Assembly (NCBI RefSeq): GCF_018137945.1
Contig: NZ_CP073089.1
Span: forward strand, 2,046,001 to 2,110,000
Direction of reading: 5' to 3'
DNA length: 64,000 bases
From: Brevibacterium sp. W7.2
GTDB taxonomy: Bacteria > Actinomycetota > Actinomycetes > Actinomycetales > Brevibacteriaceae
Position numbers and translations under genes: made by a program. Below are positions 51,458-60,241 of the stretch, in pieces. The notes beneath the pieces are model-generated. The model searched no databases. It was not told the origin of the DNA and was given only the letters and a program-made list of their open reading frames with translations. The stretch's first letter is position 1. Each line of letters opens with the position of its first letter.

Positions 51458-51654
51458 CGGGGCCTCCGAGAGAAAGTGCGGGTGTTCATTCGTCCGAGGA
51501 TATCGGTTCGCAGCGGGTTTCCCGACCCCGCCCAGGCCACGGGTCGCATCGCGGAGCGATCGGCGGCATCCGCGTGACTGTCGACGGCATCCGCGCGGCC
51601 CGCCGATCACCGACGCGCGCAACCGCCGCTCTCCCGCTGCGCCCACGCCACCGG

Positions 51655-51694
51655 AATCGCAAACACTGATTCATCATCATATTTCCTTGCGATT
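51655..51694. promoter_or_regulatory. inverted repeat upstream of the XRE-TetR regulator
   Basis: AATCGCAA (51655-51662) and TTGCGATT (51687-51694) are perfect 8-bp arms separated by 24 AT-rich bases, about 30 bp before the regulator ATG. Candidate operator for the regulator. Confidence 0.5.
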
Positions 51695-51722
51695 GCCGCA
51701 GACACTGTCGTAGGCTCGGGGC

Positions 51723-52577
51723 ATGGCCACCAGCATCGCCGCCCGCGCCCGGGAGACCGTCGCCGGCAGCGGCCTGTCCCAGCGCAGCCTCGCCCGGGCG
51801 ATCGGCATCGACGAGACCAAACTGTCGAAGTCGCTCTCGGGTCGGCGCAAGTTCACCGCCGAGGAGCTCCTCGGCCTCGCCACGGCGACCGGCGTGACCG
51901 TGCGCTGGCTGCTCGGCGACGAGTCGACGGTCTCGGCGGTCCCCGCCGGACTGCGCACCGCCTCGGCGCTCGACGAGGCCGATCAGTCCTCGCCGCGCCG
52001 TCTCATCGTCGAGACCGCCTGGGACCTCTTCGCCCGCCACGGCTACGATGCCGTCCGCATCGCCGACATCGCCGAGGCCGCCGGCGTCTCGAGCGCGGCC
52101 GTGCACTACCACTTCGCCGGGAAGTCGGAGCTCTTCGACGCCACCCTCGAGTTCTCCGTCAAGCTCGCCTTCGACCGTCAGGTCGCGTGGCTCGACGAGA
52201 TCGTCTCGCCGCGCCGGCGCCTCGAGCGCCTCCTCGAACTCCAGTCGCCCATCGGCCCCGATGCGCGTCGGGAGTGGTCGATCTGGATTCAGACGTGGAG
52301 TCGCCTCGCCGTCGAGGACCCGGCGGAGTCCGCGTATCCCGCCGGGTACGACCGGTGGTCGCGGACGGTGCGCGCCACCCTCGAAGACGGTCAGGCCAGC
52401 GGCGTCTTCCGGCCCGGCGATGCGACGGAGATGACCGACGAGCTCACCTCCGTCGTCGACGGCCTCGGCATCAAAGTCGTCACCGGACTCATGGACGTGC
52501 CGACGTTCCGTCACCGCCTCGACCGCTACCTGCGGCGAGCGATCATCACCCCCGAACCTGATGAGGAGTCATCATGA
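51723..52577 (+). CDS. fused XRE-type HTH and TetR regulator of the carnitine operon
   Basis: The protein has 284 residues. Residues 5-70 form a Cro/XRE-like helix-turn-helix (LSQRSLARAIGIDETKLSKS; FTAEELLGLATATGVTVRWL). Residues 90-145 are a TetR DNA-binding domain (IADIAEAAGVSSAAVHYHFA) with a TetR-type ligand domain behind it. Two DNA-binding domains in one chain is uncommon. The stop overlaps the BKACE start in ATGA, so it is the first gene of the operon and probably its regulator. Confidence 0.85.
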   Translation: MATSIAARARETVAGSGLSQRSLARAIGIDETKLSKSLSGRRKFTAEELLGLATATGVTVRWLLGDESTVSAVPAGLRTASALDEADQSSPRRLIVETAWDLFARHGYDAVRIADIAEAAGVSSAAVHYHFAGKSELFDATLEFSVKLAFDRQVAWLDEIVSPRRRLERLLELQSPIGPDARREWSIWIQTWSRLAVEDPAESAYPAGYDRWSRTVRATLEDGQASGVFRPGDATEMTDELTSVVDGLGIKVVTGLMDVPTFRHRLDRYLRRAIITPEPDEESS

Positions 52578-53485
52578 ATCGCAAAGTCATTCTCACCTGT
52601 GCCGTCACCGGTGCCGGCGACACCGCGGGCAAGAGCGAGCACGTGCCCGTCACCCCGGAGGAGATCGCCGCCGACGCGATCGCCGCCGCCCGGGCCGGTG
52701 CCTCGGTCGTCCACATCCACGTCCGCGATCTCGAGACCACGCTCGGCTCCCGCGAGGTCGCCTACTACCGTGAGGTCGTCCGCCTCATCCGCGCCTCCGA
52801 CGTCGACCCCGTCATCAACCTCACCGCGGGCATGGGCGGCGACCTCGTCATCGACCCCCAGGACCCGACGACGCAGATGCCGGGCACCGACCTCGTCAAC
52901 GCCCTCGAGCGCCTCCCCCACGTCGAGGAGCTCCTGCCGGAGATCTGCACGCTCGACTGCGGATCTCTCAACTTCGGCGAGGGGTCGAACATCTACGTCT
53001 CGACCCCGGACATGCTGCGCGAGGGGTCGAAGAAGATCCAGACCCTGGGTGTGCGCCCCGAGCTCGAGATCTTCGACACCGGCAACCTGTGGTTCGCCAA
53101 CGTCCTCGTCGAGGAGGGGCTCATCGACCCGCCGCCGCTCTACCAGCTGTGCATGGGCATCCCCTACGGCGCACCGGTCGACGCGGGTCTCCTCCAGGCC
53201 ATGGTCCACCTCCTGCCCAAAGGCGCGGAGTTCACCTCGTTCGCGATCGGCCGCAACCAGCTGCCGTGGGTCGCGCAGTCGGTGCTCGCCGGCGGCCACG
53301 CCCGCGTCGGCCTCGAGGACAACCTCTACATCTCCAAGGGGGTCAAGGCGACGAACGCCGGCCTCACCGACCGCGCCGTGTCGATCATCGAGGACCTCGG
53401 CGCCGAGGTGGCCACCCCCGACGAAGCCCGCGAGATCCTCGATCTGCGCGTGCAGACCGCCACCGCGATGGGAGCCGACCTGTGA
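52574..53485 (+). CDS. BKACE enzyme, probable 3-dehydrocarnitine cleavage
   Basis: The 303-residue beta-keto acid cleavage enzyme has VVHIHVRDLETTLGSREVAY with the zinc-binding HxH, the zinc Glu region LPEICTLDCGSLNFGEG, and HARVGLEDNLYISKGVKATN at the end. BKACEs move the acetyl end of a beta-keto acid onto acetyl-CoA. Next to a carnitine dehydrogenase-thioesterase the substrate is most likely 3-dehydrocarnitine, giving betainyl-CoA and acetoacetate. The stop overlaps the next gene. Confidence 0.88.
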   Translation: MNRKVILTCAVTGAGDTAGKSEHVPVTPEEIAADAIAAARAGASVVHIHVRDLETTLGSREVAYYREVVRLIRASDVDPVINLTAGMGGDLVIDPQDPTTQMPGTDLVNALERLPHVEELLPEICTLDCGSLNFGEGSNIYVSTPDMLREGSKKIQTLGVRPELEIFDTGNLWFANVLVEEGLIDPPPLYQLCMGIPYGAPVDAGLLQAMVHLLPKGAEFTSFAIGRNQLPWVAQSVLAGGHARVGLEDNLYISKGVKATNAGLTDRAVSIIEDLGAEVATPDEAREILDLRVQTATAMGADL

Positions 53486-54987
53486 CCGCACCCTCCTCCT
53501 TCCCCGCCCCCGAGTCCGTGCGGACGATCACGTGCATCGGCGCGGGCACGATCGGCGGCGGCTGGGCCGCCTACTTCCTCGCCCGCGGGTACGCGGTCAG
53601 GGTCTGGGACCCCGATCCCGCGGCCGGTGAGCGCCTCACCCGCCTCATCGACGCCGCCTGGCCCGCCCTCGCCGAACTCGACATGGTCCCCGGTGCCGAC
53701 CGCACCGCCTGGACGATCCACACCGACCTCGCCGAGGCGCTGGCCGGCACCGATTTCGTTCAGGAATCCGCTCCGGAGAACCTCGACCTCAAGCGCCGCC
53801 TCTTCGCCGACATCGACGTGCTCACCCCCGCCTCGGTGATCATCGGGTCATCGACGTCGGGGTACTCGATGACGGAGATGGCCACCGAGGTGACCCGGCC
53901 CGAGCGCTTCGTCGTCGGGCACCCGTTCAACCCGCCCTACCTCATCCCCCTCGTCGAGGTCGTCGGCGGTGAGGCCACCGACCCGGCCGCCGTCGCGTGG
54001 GCCGCGGACTTCTACGCCCGCATCGGGAAGTCCGTCATCCGCATGGACCACGAGGTCCCCGGGTTCATCGCCAATCGCCTCCAGGAGGCGCAGTGGCGCG
54101 AGGCCCTGCACATGGTCGAGACGGGCGAGGCCACCGTCGAGCAGATCGACCGGTCGATCACGGACGGTCCGGGCCTGCGCTGGCCGTTCCAGGGGCCGAT
54201 GCTCACCTTCCACCTCGCCGGGGGTGAGGGCGGCATGGCCCACATGCTCGACCACTTCGGTCCCTCGCTGAAGTCTCCGTGGACGCGACTCGACGCCCCC
54301 GAGCTGACGCCTGCGCTGCGCGATGCCGTCGTCGCCGGCTGTGAGGACGAGAGTGCGGGGCGCTCGATCGCCGACCTCGTCTCCGCCCGCGATGCCGGCA
54401 TCGTCGCCCTGCGCAGGCTGACCGCCGACCTCGCCTCGGGCGGGAGTGCCACTGCTGCGGCGACGCCGGCTGCGACTCAGCCGGACGCCGCCGCGACAGA
54501 CGCTGGCGCCGGCCCAGGCGCTGCCTGCCCGGACGCGTCCGGCACCGGGCGTCGACTCAGCGAGTACCGCACCGCTGTCCGGGAGGAGTGGATCGACTAC
54601 AACGGGCACCTCTCCGAGGCGTTCTACGTCCTCGTCTTCGGGTTCGCCACCGATGCGATCATGGACGAGCTCGGCCTCGATGCGGCGTATCGGGAGGCCA
54701 CCGGATGCTCCCTCTACACGGTGGAGTCCCACGTCCGGTACCTCGACGAGGTCTCGCTCGGGTCGACGCTCATCGTCCGTCCGCAGCTCGTCGCCGCCGG
54801 GGCGAAGAAGCTCCATCTCGCCTACGAGATGATCGTCGACGGCCGCGTCGTCGCGACCGAGGAGATCCTCGCCCTCCACGTCGATCAGACCGCGGATGCC
54901 GTCACGGAGTTCCCCGCGGAGATCGCAGCGACGATCGCCGAGGTGGCCCGCAGCACCCCCGAATGGTCCGGTCGCCGCGTGGGCTGA
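53482..54987 (+). CDS. bifunctional L-carnitine dehydrogenase / betainyl-CoA thioesterase
   Basis: GTG 53482 (GTGA overlap) gives 501 residues. Residues 10-325: 3-hydroxyacyl-CoA-dehydrogenase fold with TITCIGAGTIGGGWAAYFLA (NAD), SSTSGYSMTEMATEV, and VVGHPFNPPYLIPLVEVVGG. Residues 326-355: Ala/Thr linker. Residues 360-500: hotdog thioesterase (REEWIDYNGHLSEAFYVLVF). The first half oxidises L-carnitine to 3-dehydrocarnitine; the second hydrolyses betainyl-CoA. With the BKACE it forms the complete route from carnitine to glycine betaine. The same fusion is known in Rhizobiales. Confidence 0.88.
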   Translation: MTAPSSFPAPESVRTITCIGAGTIGGGWAAYFLARGYAVRVWDPDPAAGERLTRLIDAAWPALAELDMVPGADRTAWTIHTDLAEALAGTDFVQESAPENLDLKRRLFADIDVLTPASVIIGSSTSGYSMTEMATEVTRPERFVVGHPFNPPYLIPLVEVVGGEATDPAAVAWAADFYARIGKSVIRMDHEVPGFIANRLQEAQWREALHMVETGEATVEQIDRSITDGPGLRWPFQGPMLTFHLAGGEGGMAHMLDHFGPSLKSPWTRLDAPELTPALRDAVVAGCEDESAGRSIADLVSARDAGIVALRRLTADLASGGSATAAATPAATQPDAAATDAGAGPGAACPDASGTGRRLSEYRTAVREEWIDYNGHLSEAFYVLVFGFATDAIMDELGLDAAYREATGCSLYTVESHVRYLDEVSLGSTLIVRPQLVAAGAKKLHLAYEMIVDGRVVATEEILALHVDQTADAVTEFPAEIAATIAEVARSTPEWSGRRVG

Positions 54988-54988
54988 G

Positions 54989-55723
54989 TCAGGCGACGCT
55001 CGTCCAGCTGCCCGCCGCGGCGCGGAAGGCGGCTGGGCGCAGCTGTCCGGCGCCGGCGGGGACGGCGCCGAGCACCGGAGCACTGTCGCCGAGGCGGCGA
55101 CGGTTGTCGACGGCGACCGGAGCGGGATCGGCGGGCCACGAGCCGAGGACGATTCCGCCGATGGGAAGCCCGCGGACCCGCAGGGCCTCACAGGTCAGCG
55201 CCGTGTGATTGAGGGTGCCGAGACCCGCCCGGCTGACGATGACGAATTCGACCCGGACCGCGGGATCGAGCTCGATGAGCGCGGAAGCGATGTCGGCCAG
55301 CGTGTGACCGTCGCCGAAGTCGACGAGGAGACCCCCGGCCCCCTCGACGATGACCGCGGCGGGGTCGGCCGTGTCCCGACCGCACGCGAGGATCGCCTCG
55401 GCGTGGTCATGGGGCGTCGGCAGCGAGACTCCGACCGCAGCGGCGGCGGCCGCCGGTGCCATCGGCAGTCTCAGGCTCACCCCGGTCGACCAGGGGACGC
55501 CGGCGAGGGTCCCGGCGATCTCGGCGTCACCGCGGGTGACGACATCGGTGTAGAGGGCTTCGAGGTCGCCGCGGTGCGGGTCGTCGGCGGCGATGAGACC
55601 GGTCTGCACCGGTTTGCGGAGGTGCACCGCGACAGAGCGCTGCCGCAGACGGACAGCGAGAGCCGCTGACACGATGGTCTTCCCGACCCCCGTGTCGGTC
55701 CCGGTGACGACGATGCAGCGCAC
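54989..55723 (-). CDS. bioD: dethiobiotin synthetase
   Basis: GTG 55723 begins two bases after the bioF stop; the product has 244 residues. The P-loop is CIVVTGTDTGVGKTIVSAAL. Further landmarks are LRKPVQTGLIA with the catalytic lysine, VIVEGAGGLLVDF, and FVIVSRAGLGTLNHTAL. It forms the ureido ring of dethiobiotin from DAPA, CO2 and ATP. Last gene of bioBAFD; it converges on the carnitine operon with one base between stop codons. Confidence 0.92.
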   Translation of the reverse strand: MRCIVVTGTDTGVGKTIVSAALAVRLRQRSVAVHLRKPVQTGLIAADDPHRGDLEALYTDVVTRGDAEIAGTLAGVPWSTGVSLRLPMAPAAAAAAVGVSLPTPHDHAEAILACGRDTADPAAVIVEGAGGLLVDFGDGHTLADIASALIELDPAVRVEFVIVSRAGLGTLNHTALTCEALRVRGLPIGGIVLGSWPADPAPVAVDNRRRLGDSAPVLGAVPAGAGQLRPAAFRAAAGSWTSVA

Positions 55724-55725
55724 AG

Positions 55726-56859
55726 TCAGCCCATCTCCGCGACGACGGTGCCGATCGCCTCGGCGGCGGTGTCGACGTCGGCCGCGGTGAGGTCGCCGCG
55801 ACAGGTGATGCGCAGGCGGGAGATGCCGTCGGGAACCGAGGGCGGACGAAAGCACCCCACGGTCAGGCCGCGCTCCCGGAGTGCGTCACGCGCGGCGACG
55901 GCCGCCCGGGCCGAGGGCATCGGCACAGACGCCACGGCTCCGGCCGGCTCCTCGATGCCGAGAGCCGTCGTCAGAGCTCGCCGATTGGCGGCCAGCTGCG
56001 CCACCGGTGCCTCACCGGCGGCGATGAGCTGGATTGCGGCGGTGGCCGCGGCCGCTGCGGCCGGGGCGAGTCCGGTGTCGAAGATGAAGGTCCGGGCGGT
56101 GTTGACCAGGGCGTCCCGGACCGCGGCGGGTCCGAGGACCGCTCCGCCTTGGGCTCCCAGGGACTTGGACAGGGTCGCGGTGACGACGACGCGGTCACGG
56201 TGGTCGACCAGTGCCGCGGCCGCGCCCGCTCCGCCGCCGACGACGCCGATGCCGTGGGCTTCGTCGATGACGAGCAGGGCATCGAAGCGTACGCAGAGCT
56301 CGAGCAGACGCGCAAGGTCCGGGGCATCGCCGAGGACTGAGTAGACGGATTCGACGACGACGATCGCCTCGGGCTGGGTGCGCTGCCGCAGGGCCTCCTC
56401 GACGGCGGTGGCGTCCCCGTGCGGGGTGCGCACGACCTCGGCCTTCGAGAGACGGCAGGCGTCGATGAGCGAGGCGTGGTTGTGGGCGTCGGAGACGATG
56501 AGGCAGTCGGGTCCGCCGAGCGCGGTGAGCACGGCGAGGTTCGCGGCGTAGCCCGAGGAGAAGACGAGCGCCGTGTCCCGCCCGGTGAGGGCGGACAGCG
56601 CCGCTTCGGCCTCATGGTGGGCCGGGGTGGTGCCCGTGACGAGTCGTGAGGCCCGCGCGGATGTGCCCCAGCGTGCGATCGCCTCGCATCCGGCGGCGAT
56701 GACGCTCGGATGGTTCGCGAGTCCGAGGTAGTCGTTCGAGGCGAGATCGAGACCGTGCGGCCCGGCGTCGACGCGGTCGAGCCCGGCCTCGGCACGGGCT
56801 CGCGCCTCGGCGCCGAGGCGGTCGAGGATCCGGTTCGCCTCACGCACGGGCGCGGTCAC
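55726..56859 (-). CDS. bioF: 8-amino-7-oxononanoate synthase
   Basis: GTG 56859 overlaps the bioA stop. The 377-residue fold-type I PLP enzyme has LDLASNDYLGLANHPSVIA, SARASRLVTGTTPAHHEAEA, DEAHGIGVVG and the PLP lysine in VVTATLSKSLGAQGGAVLG. It joins pimeloyl-CoA or pimeloyl-ACP to alanine. The genes making pimelate are not in the window. Confidence 0.92.
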   Translation of the reverse strand: MTAPVREANRILDRLGAEARARAEAGLDRVDAGPHGLDLASNDYLGLANHPSVIAAGCEAIARWGTSARASRLVTGTTPAHHEAEAALSALTGRDTALVFSSGYAANLAVLTALGGPDCLIVSDAHNHASLIDACRLSKAEVVRTPHGDATAVEEALRQRTQPEAIVVVESVYSVLGDAPDLARLLELCVRFDALLVIDEAHGIGVVGGGAGAAAALVDHRDRVVVTATLSKSLGAQGGAVLGPAAVRDALVNTARTFIFDTGLAPAAAAAATAAIQLIAAGEAPVAQLAANRRALTTALGIEEPAGAVASVPMPSARAAVAARDALRERGLTVGCFRPPSVPDGISRLRITCRGDLTAADVDTAAEAIGTVVAEMG

Positions 56860-58178
56860 GGGCAGCCCTCCGCAGCGGCGAGCATCGCCGCACAGATCCC
56901 AGCGACATCCTCGGTCGTCGCGATGTACGGCGGCATCGTGTAGATGTGCGTGCGGAAGGGGCGCAGCCAGACACCGTGGTCGGCGGCGATGCGGGTGATG
57001 GTGCCGACGTCGACGGGGCGGTGCATCTCGAGGACGCCGATCCCGCCGACGACGCGGACGTCGGCGACCCCGGGCAGCGCCGCGGCCGGTGCCAGTCCCG
57101 CAGTGAGGCCCTCCCCGATCCGGGTGACGGCTGTCGCCCACGCAGGCGTGCCGTCGGGGGTGGGAGCGAAGAGCAGATCGAGCGACGCTCGCGCCGCAGC
57201 GCAGGCCAGGGGGTTGGCCATGAATGTCGGCCCGTGCATGAGGGCACGGTGAGGTGATCCGGCGATCACCTCGGCGAGATCGCTCGCACAGAGCACCGCG
57301 GCCAGGGTCATGTACCCGCCGGTCAGCGCCTTGCCGAGGCAGAGGATGTCGGGAACGATGCCGGCCTGTTCGCAGGCGAACGCGGTTCCGGTGCGGCCGA
57401 AGCCGGTGGCGATCTCGTCGGCGATGAGCACGGCGTCGAGGTCGCGGGCACGGGCGGCGAGATGGCGGAGTGCGCGGACGTCGTACGGGCGCATCCCGCC
57501 GGCGCCTTGGAAGAGGGGTTCGACGATGATGCCGGCGAGCTCGTCACCGTGGCGATCGCAGAGCTCGTCGACGGCCGCACACCACGTGTCGACCTCGGCA
57601 TCGGGGGCGCTCGGCAGCGGCGGCCGCGGGGCGAAGAGCTGCTCGGTGAGCACGGCCCGGAAGTCGGCGTGCATGCTCTCGACCGGGTCGCACACGCTCA
57701 TCGCACCGGTGGTGTCGCCGTGATAGGCCCCGCGCAGGGCGAGGAAGCGTCCGCGGTCGCGGCCCTGGGCGCGCTGGTACTGGATGGCGGTCTTGAGTGC
57801 GACCTCGACCGACACCGACCCGGAATCGGCGAGGAAGACGTGGTCGAGGCCCGCCGGTGTCACGGCGACGAGGCGCTCGGCGAGGTCGACCGCCGGTTCG
57901 TGGGTGAGCCCGCCGAACATGACATGGGAGAACGACCGCTGCTGGGACTCGAGTGCCTGGTCGAGTGTGGGATTGCGGTACCCGTGGACGACCGACCACC
58001 AGGAACTCATCCCGTCGAGGGCGGTGATGCTGCGCCCGTCACGTCCGACGAGGTCGACGCGGGGGCCGCGGGCACCGGCGACCGCGAAGTGCGAGCCATC
58101 GGCGAGGGCGCCGTAGGGATGCCAGAGCAGGCCGCGCTCGCGGTCGTGGAGACCGGCGACGGTCGTGGTCTCACGCAT
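56856..58178 (-). CDS. bioA: adenosylmethionine-8-amino-7-oxononanoate aminotransferase
   Basis: The 440-residue class III aminotransferase has [11 protein letters not shown] at the start, [55 protein letters not shown] and the PLP lysine in [18 protein letters not shown] 58178 lies inside the end of bioB (8-base overlap). It makes DAPA using S-adenosylmethionine as amino donor. Confidence 0.93.
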   Translation of the reverse strand: MRETTTVAGLHDRERGLLWHPYGALADGSHFAVAGARGPRVDLVGRDGRSITALDGMSSWWSVVHGYRNPTLDQALESQQRSFSHVMFGGLTHEPAVDLAERLVAVTPAGLDHVFLADSGSVSVEVALKTAIQYQRAQGRDRGRFLALRGAYHGDTTGAMSVCDPVESMHADFRAVLTEQLFAPRPPLPSAPDAEVDTWCAAVDELCDRHGDELAGIIVEPLFQGAGGMRPYDVRALRHLAARARDLDAVLIADEIATGFGRTGTAFACEQAGIVPDILCLGKALTGGYMTLAAVLCASDLAEVIAGSPHRALMHGPTFMANPLACAAARASLDLLFAPTPDGTPAWATAVTRIGEGLTAGLAPAAALPGVADVRVVGGIGVLEMHRPVDVGTITRIAADHGVWLRPFRTHIYTMPPYIATTEDVAGICAAMLAAAEGCP

Positions 58179-59343
58179 TGGGGGCCGCGGCCGTTCCCGC
58201 CCCGCGGCGGCGGATCGTGGGGACGACGATCCCGTCGGTCGCGGTGGAGGCCGGGGCCGGCTTCCCGCACGGCAGGCTCGCAGAGGCCGGGGCGGCCTCG
58301 GGGAGAAGAGCGGCGGTGCGCGCCGCCTTCGCAGCGCGCACCTGCTCCCGCAGTTCGGCTGCGCTGTCGGAGCCGACGATGGAGAAGCCGCCGTCGACGA
58401 TCATGTCGAGGTCCGCCTCGGCGTCCTGGCCTTCGCTCGTGAGGTAGTCGCCGAGGAACAGGGAGTTGGCGACATGGAGGGCGAGCGGCTGGAGAGTGCG
58501 CAGGTGCATCTCGCGGCCGCCGGCGATGCGCAGCTCGCTGTCCGGGCACATCAACCGCACTGCGCAGAGGATGCGCAGGCAGTGCTGGGGAGTGAGTTCG
58601 CGGGTTCCCGCCAGCGGGGTGCCCTCGAACGGGATGAGGAAGTTGACGGGGATGGAGTCGGCGTCGAGGCGACGCAGTTCGAGGATCGTCTCGACGATCT
58701 GCTCCGGGGACTCGCCCATGCCGACGATGAGCCCGGAGCACGGGGAGAGTCCCGCGTCGCGGGCCTGTTCGACGGTGTCGACACGGTCGGCGAAGGTGTG
58801 CGTCGAGCAGATCTCGGCATAGTTCGACTCAGCGGTGTTGAGGTTGTGGTTGTAGGCGTCGACCCCGGCCGCTCGAAGGCGCTCGGCCTGCCCGCCTTTG
58901 AGGATCCCGAGGCACGCGCAGACCTCGACATCGGGGTTGTGGGCTTTGATGTCCTCGGTCATCGACGCCACCCGTTCGACGTCCCGGTTCGAGGGGCCGC
59001 GGCCGCTGGCGACGAGGCACACCCGGGAGGCACCGCCGGCGAGACCGAACTCCGCCTGCCGGCGCGCTTCGTCACCGGGCAGCCACGAGTACTTGAGGAT
59101 CTCCGATTCCGACCCCAGGCGCTGGGAGCAGTAGCCGCAGTCCTCCGGGCACAGTCCCGATTTGAGGTTGACGAGATAGTTGACCTTGACCGCGTCGCCG
59201 AAGTGCAGGCGGCGGACCCGCGCGGCGGCCGCGACGACGTCAAGGAGGTCGTCATCGGAGGACTGCAGAATGGCCAGAGCCTCGTCGGGGGTGGCCGGCG
59301 AACCGGAGCAGGCGCGATCGGCGATGGTGGTGAAAGACGGCAT
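58171..59343 (-). CDS. bioB: biotin synthase
   Basis: ATG 59343 is chosen because the -10 box ends seven bases before it, which predicts a leaderless mRNA; ATG 59355 lies upstream of the expected transcript. The 390-residue radical SAM enzyme has [18 protein letters not shown] (CxxxCxxC), [35 protein letters not shown] and FEGTPLAG. It inserts sulfur into dethiobiotin. The 50-residue C-terminal tail ([16 protein letters not shown]...) is longer than in E. coli and Ala/Pro-rich. Confidence 0.93.
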   Translation of the reverse strand: MPSFTTIADRACSGSPATPDEALAILQSSDDDLLDVVAAAARVRRLHFGDAVKVNYLVNLKSGLCPEDCGYCSQRLGSESEILKYSWLPGDEARRQAEFGLAGGASRVCLVASGRGPSNRDVERVASMTEDIKAHNPDVEVCACLGILKGGQAERLRAAGVDAYNHNLNTAESNYAEICSTHTFADRVDTVEQARDAGLSPCSGLIVGMGESPEQIVETILELRRLDADSIPVNFLIPFEGTPLAGTRELTPQHCLRILCAVRLMCPDSELRIAGGREMHLRTLQPLALHVANSLFLGDYLTSEGQDAEADLDMIVDGGFSIVGSDSAAELREQVRAAKAARTAALLPEAAPASASLPCGKPAPASTATDGIVVPTIRRRGAGTAAAPNA

Positions 59344-59350
59344 GGCCACG

Positions 59351-59379
59351 ATCATTGAACACTGTTCAGGAAAAGTCAA
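59351..59379 (-). promoter_or_regulatory. bioBAFD promoter
   Basis: On the minus strand TTGACT (59379-59374) and AATGAT (59356-59351) have a 17-base spacer; transcription would start at or one base before the bioB ATG. Confidence 0.6.
59356..59368. promoter_or_regulatory. BioQ-type operator
   Basis: TGAACACTGTTCA has perfect TGAAC/GTTCA arms around three bases, the pattern of the BioQ box of actinobacterial biotin operons. It overlaps the spacer and -10 of the bioB promoter, so BioQ with biotin-linked signals would block transcription. bioQ itself is not in the window. Confidence 0.7.
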
Positions 59380-59543
59380 TCCTCCGCACGGCTCCGCCTG
59401 TCACCTCCCCCTCCTCCGGGCGCAGAGGGTGATGGGCGCACTGGTCAGGAATCGAGAAGCCTGCTCAGCTGCCCGCGAGTATCCTGGGACGAGAGCAGTT
59501 GAGGGGGTCCGGAGGGTCGGATCCCGGTCCCGTGAGGAGAGAC

Positions 59544-60077
59544 ATGGCAGCGACGAAGACCGCACCGATCGAGTTCGCCGGAGAGGTGTCGACGCTCGGT
59601 GATCGCACGATCATCCGGCTGAGTCCCGACGCGAGTGCGGAGCTCCCCTCACGAGGTCAGGTCGCCGCCGAGGCGGTCGTCGGCGACGCGCGGTTCGCGA
59701 CGGTTGTCGAGCCCGATGGGATGCGCGGTCACTGGCTCAATCTCGATGAGGTTGCGGGTCTCGAGGACGGCGAGACGCTGTCCGTGACGCTGACGCCGAC
59801 GAAGGACTGGCCCGAGGTGAGCGTGCCGGAAGATCTCGCTTCGGCGCTCGCGGCTGCCGGCGATCTCGATGACACATGGGCGAGCCTGACCCCGATGGCG
59901 CGGTGGGAGTGGGTGCGCTGGATCAAGGCGACGAAGAACCCCGCGACGCGGGCCAAGCGCGTCGGCGTGGCCATCGACAAGCTCGAGAACGGCAAGCGCC
60001 GACCGTGCTGCTTCGACCTGTCCTCCTGCACGGATCCGGAGCTGTCGAAGAGCGGGAAGCTCATCGACTTCCGCTGA
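59544..60077 (+). CDS. DUF1905 plus YdeI/OmpD-associated domain protein
   Basis: ATG 59544 after GAGGAG gives 177 residues. Residues 5-95 match DUF1905 (IEFAGEVSTLGDRTIIRLSP; GMRGHWLNLDEVAGLEDGET). Residues 105-160 match the bacteriocin-protection YdeI/OmpD-associated domain (ASLTPMARWEWVRWIKATKN then TRAKRVGVAIDKLENGKR). A CCFDLSSC segment follows. Function unknown; YdeI domains occur in stress and antimicrobial-peptide tolerance proteins. Confidence 0.85.
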   Translation: MAATKTAPIEFAGEVSTLGDRTIIRLSPDASAELPSRGQVAAEAVVGDARFATVVEPDGMRGHWLNLDEVAGLEDGETLSVTLTPTKDWPEVSVPEDLASALAAAGDLDDTWASLTPMARWEWVRWIKATKNPATRAKRVGVAIDKLENGKRRPCCFDLSSCTDPELSKSGKLIDFR

Positions 60078-60167
60078 CACCCTCCCGGTCGAGCACTCCG
60101 ACTCGTCGTCATGGGCGGCTGACGAGCGGCCGGCATCTCCTCGCATTTTCAGGATATCAGCGCACAG

Positions 60168-60187
60168 GGGGCTTGCCGCAAGGCCCC
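60168..60187 (+). promoter_or_regulatory. rifamycin-associated element (RAE)-like inverted repeat
   Basis: GGGGCTTGCCGCAAGGCCCC lies 54 bp before the helR start. It is an inverted repeat of GGGGCTTGC type, the layout of the RAE found upstream of rifamycin-inducible genes (helR, rox, rph, arr) in actinomycetes. This ties the next gene to rifamycin exposure. Confidence 0.75.
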
Positions 60188-60241
60188 GGACAGGGTGAAC
60201 AATGGGTGGCTCACCTCGCCGTTCACCCTCCAGGAGCCTCG

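Noticed and set aside
59876-60241. A 122-codon upstream extension of helR
   Set aside because: It overlaps the YdeI-like gene in another frame and reads through the RAE; TTG 60242 has a proper ribosome site.
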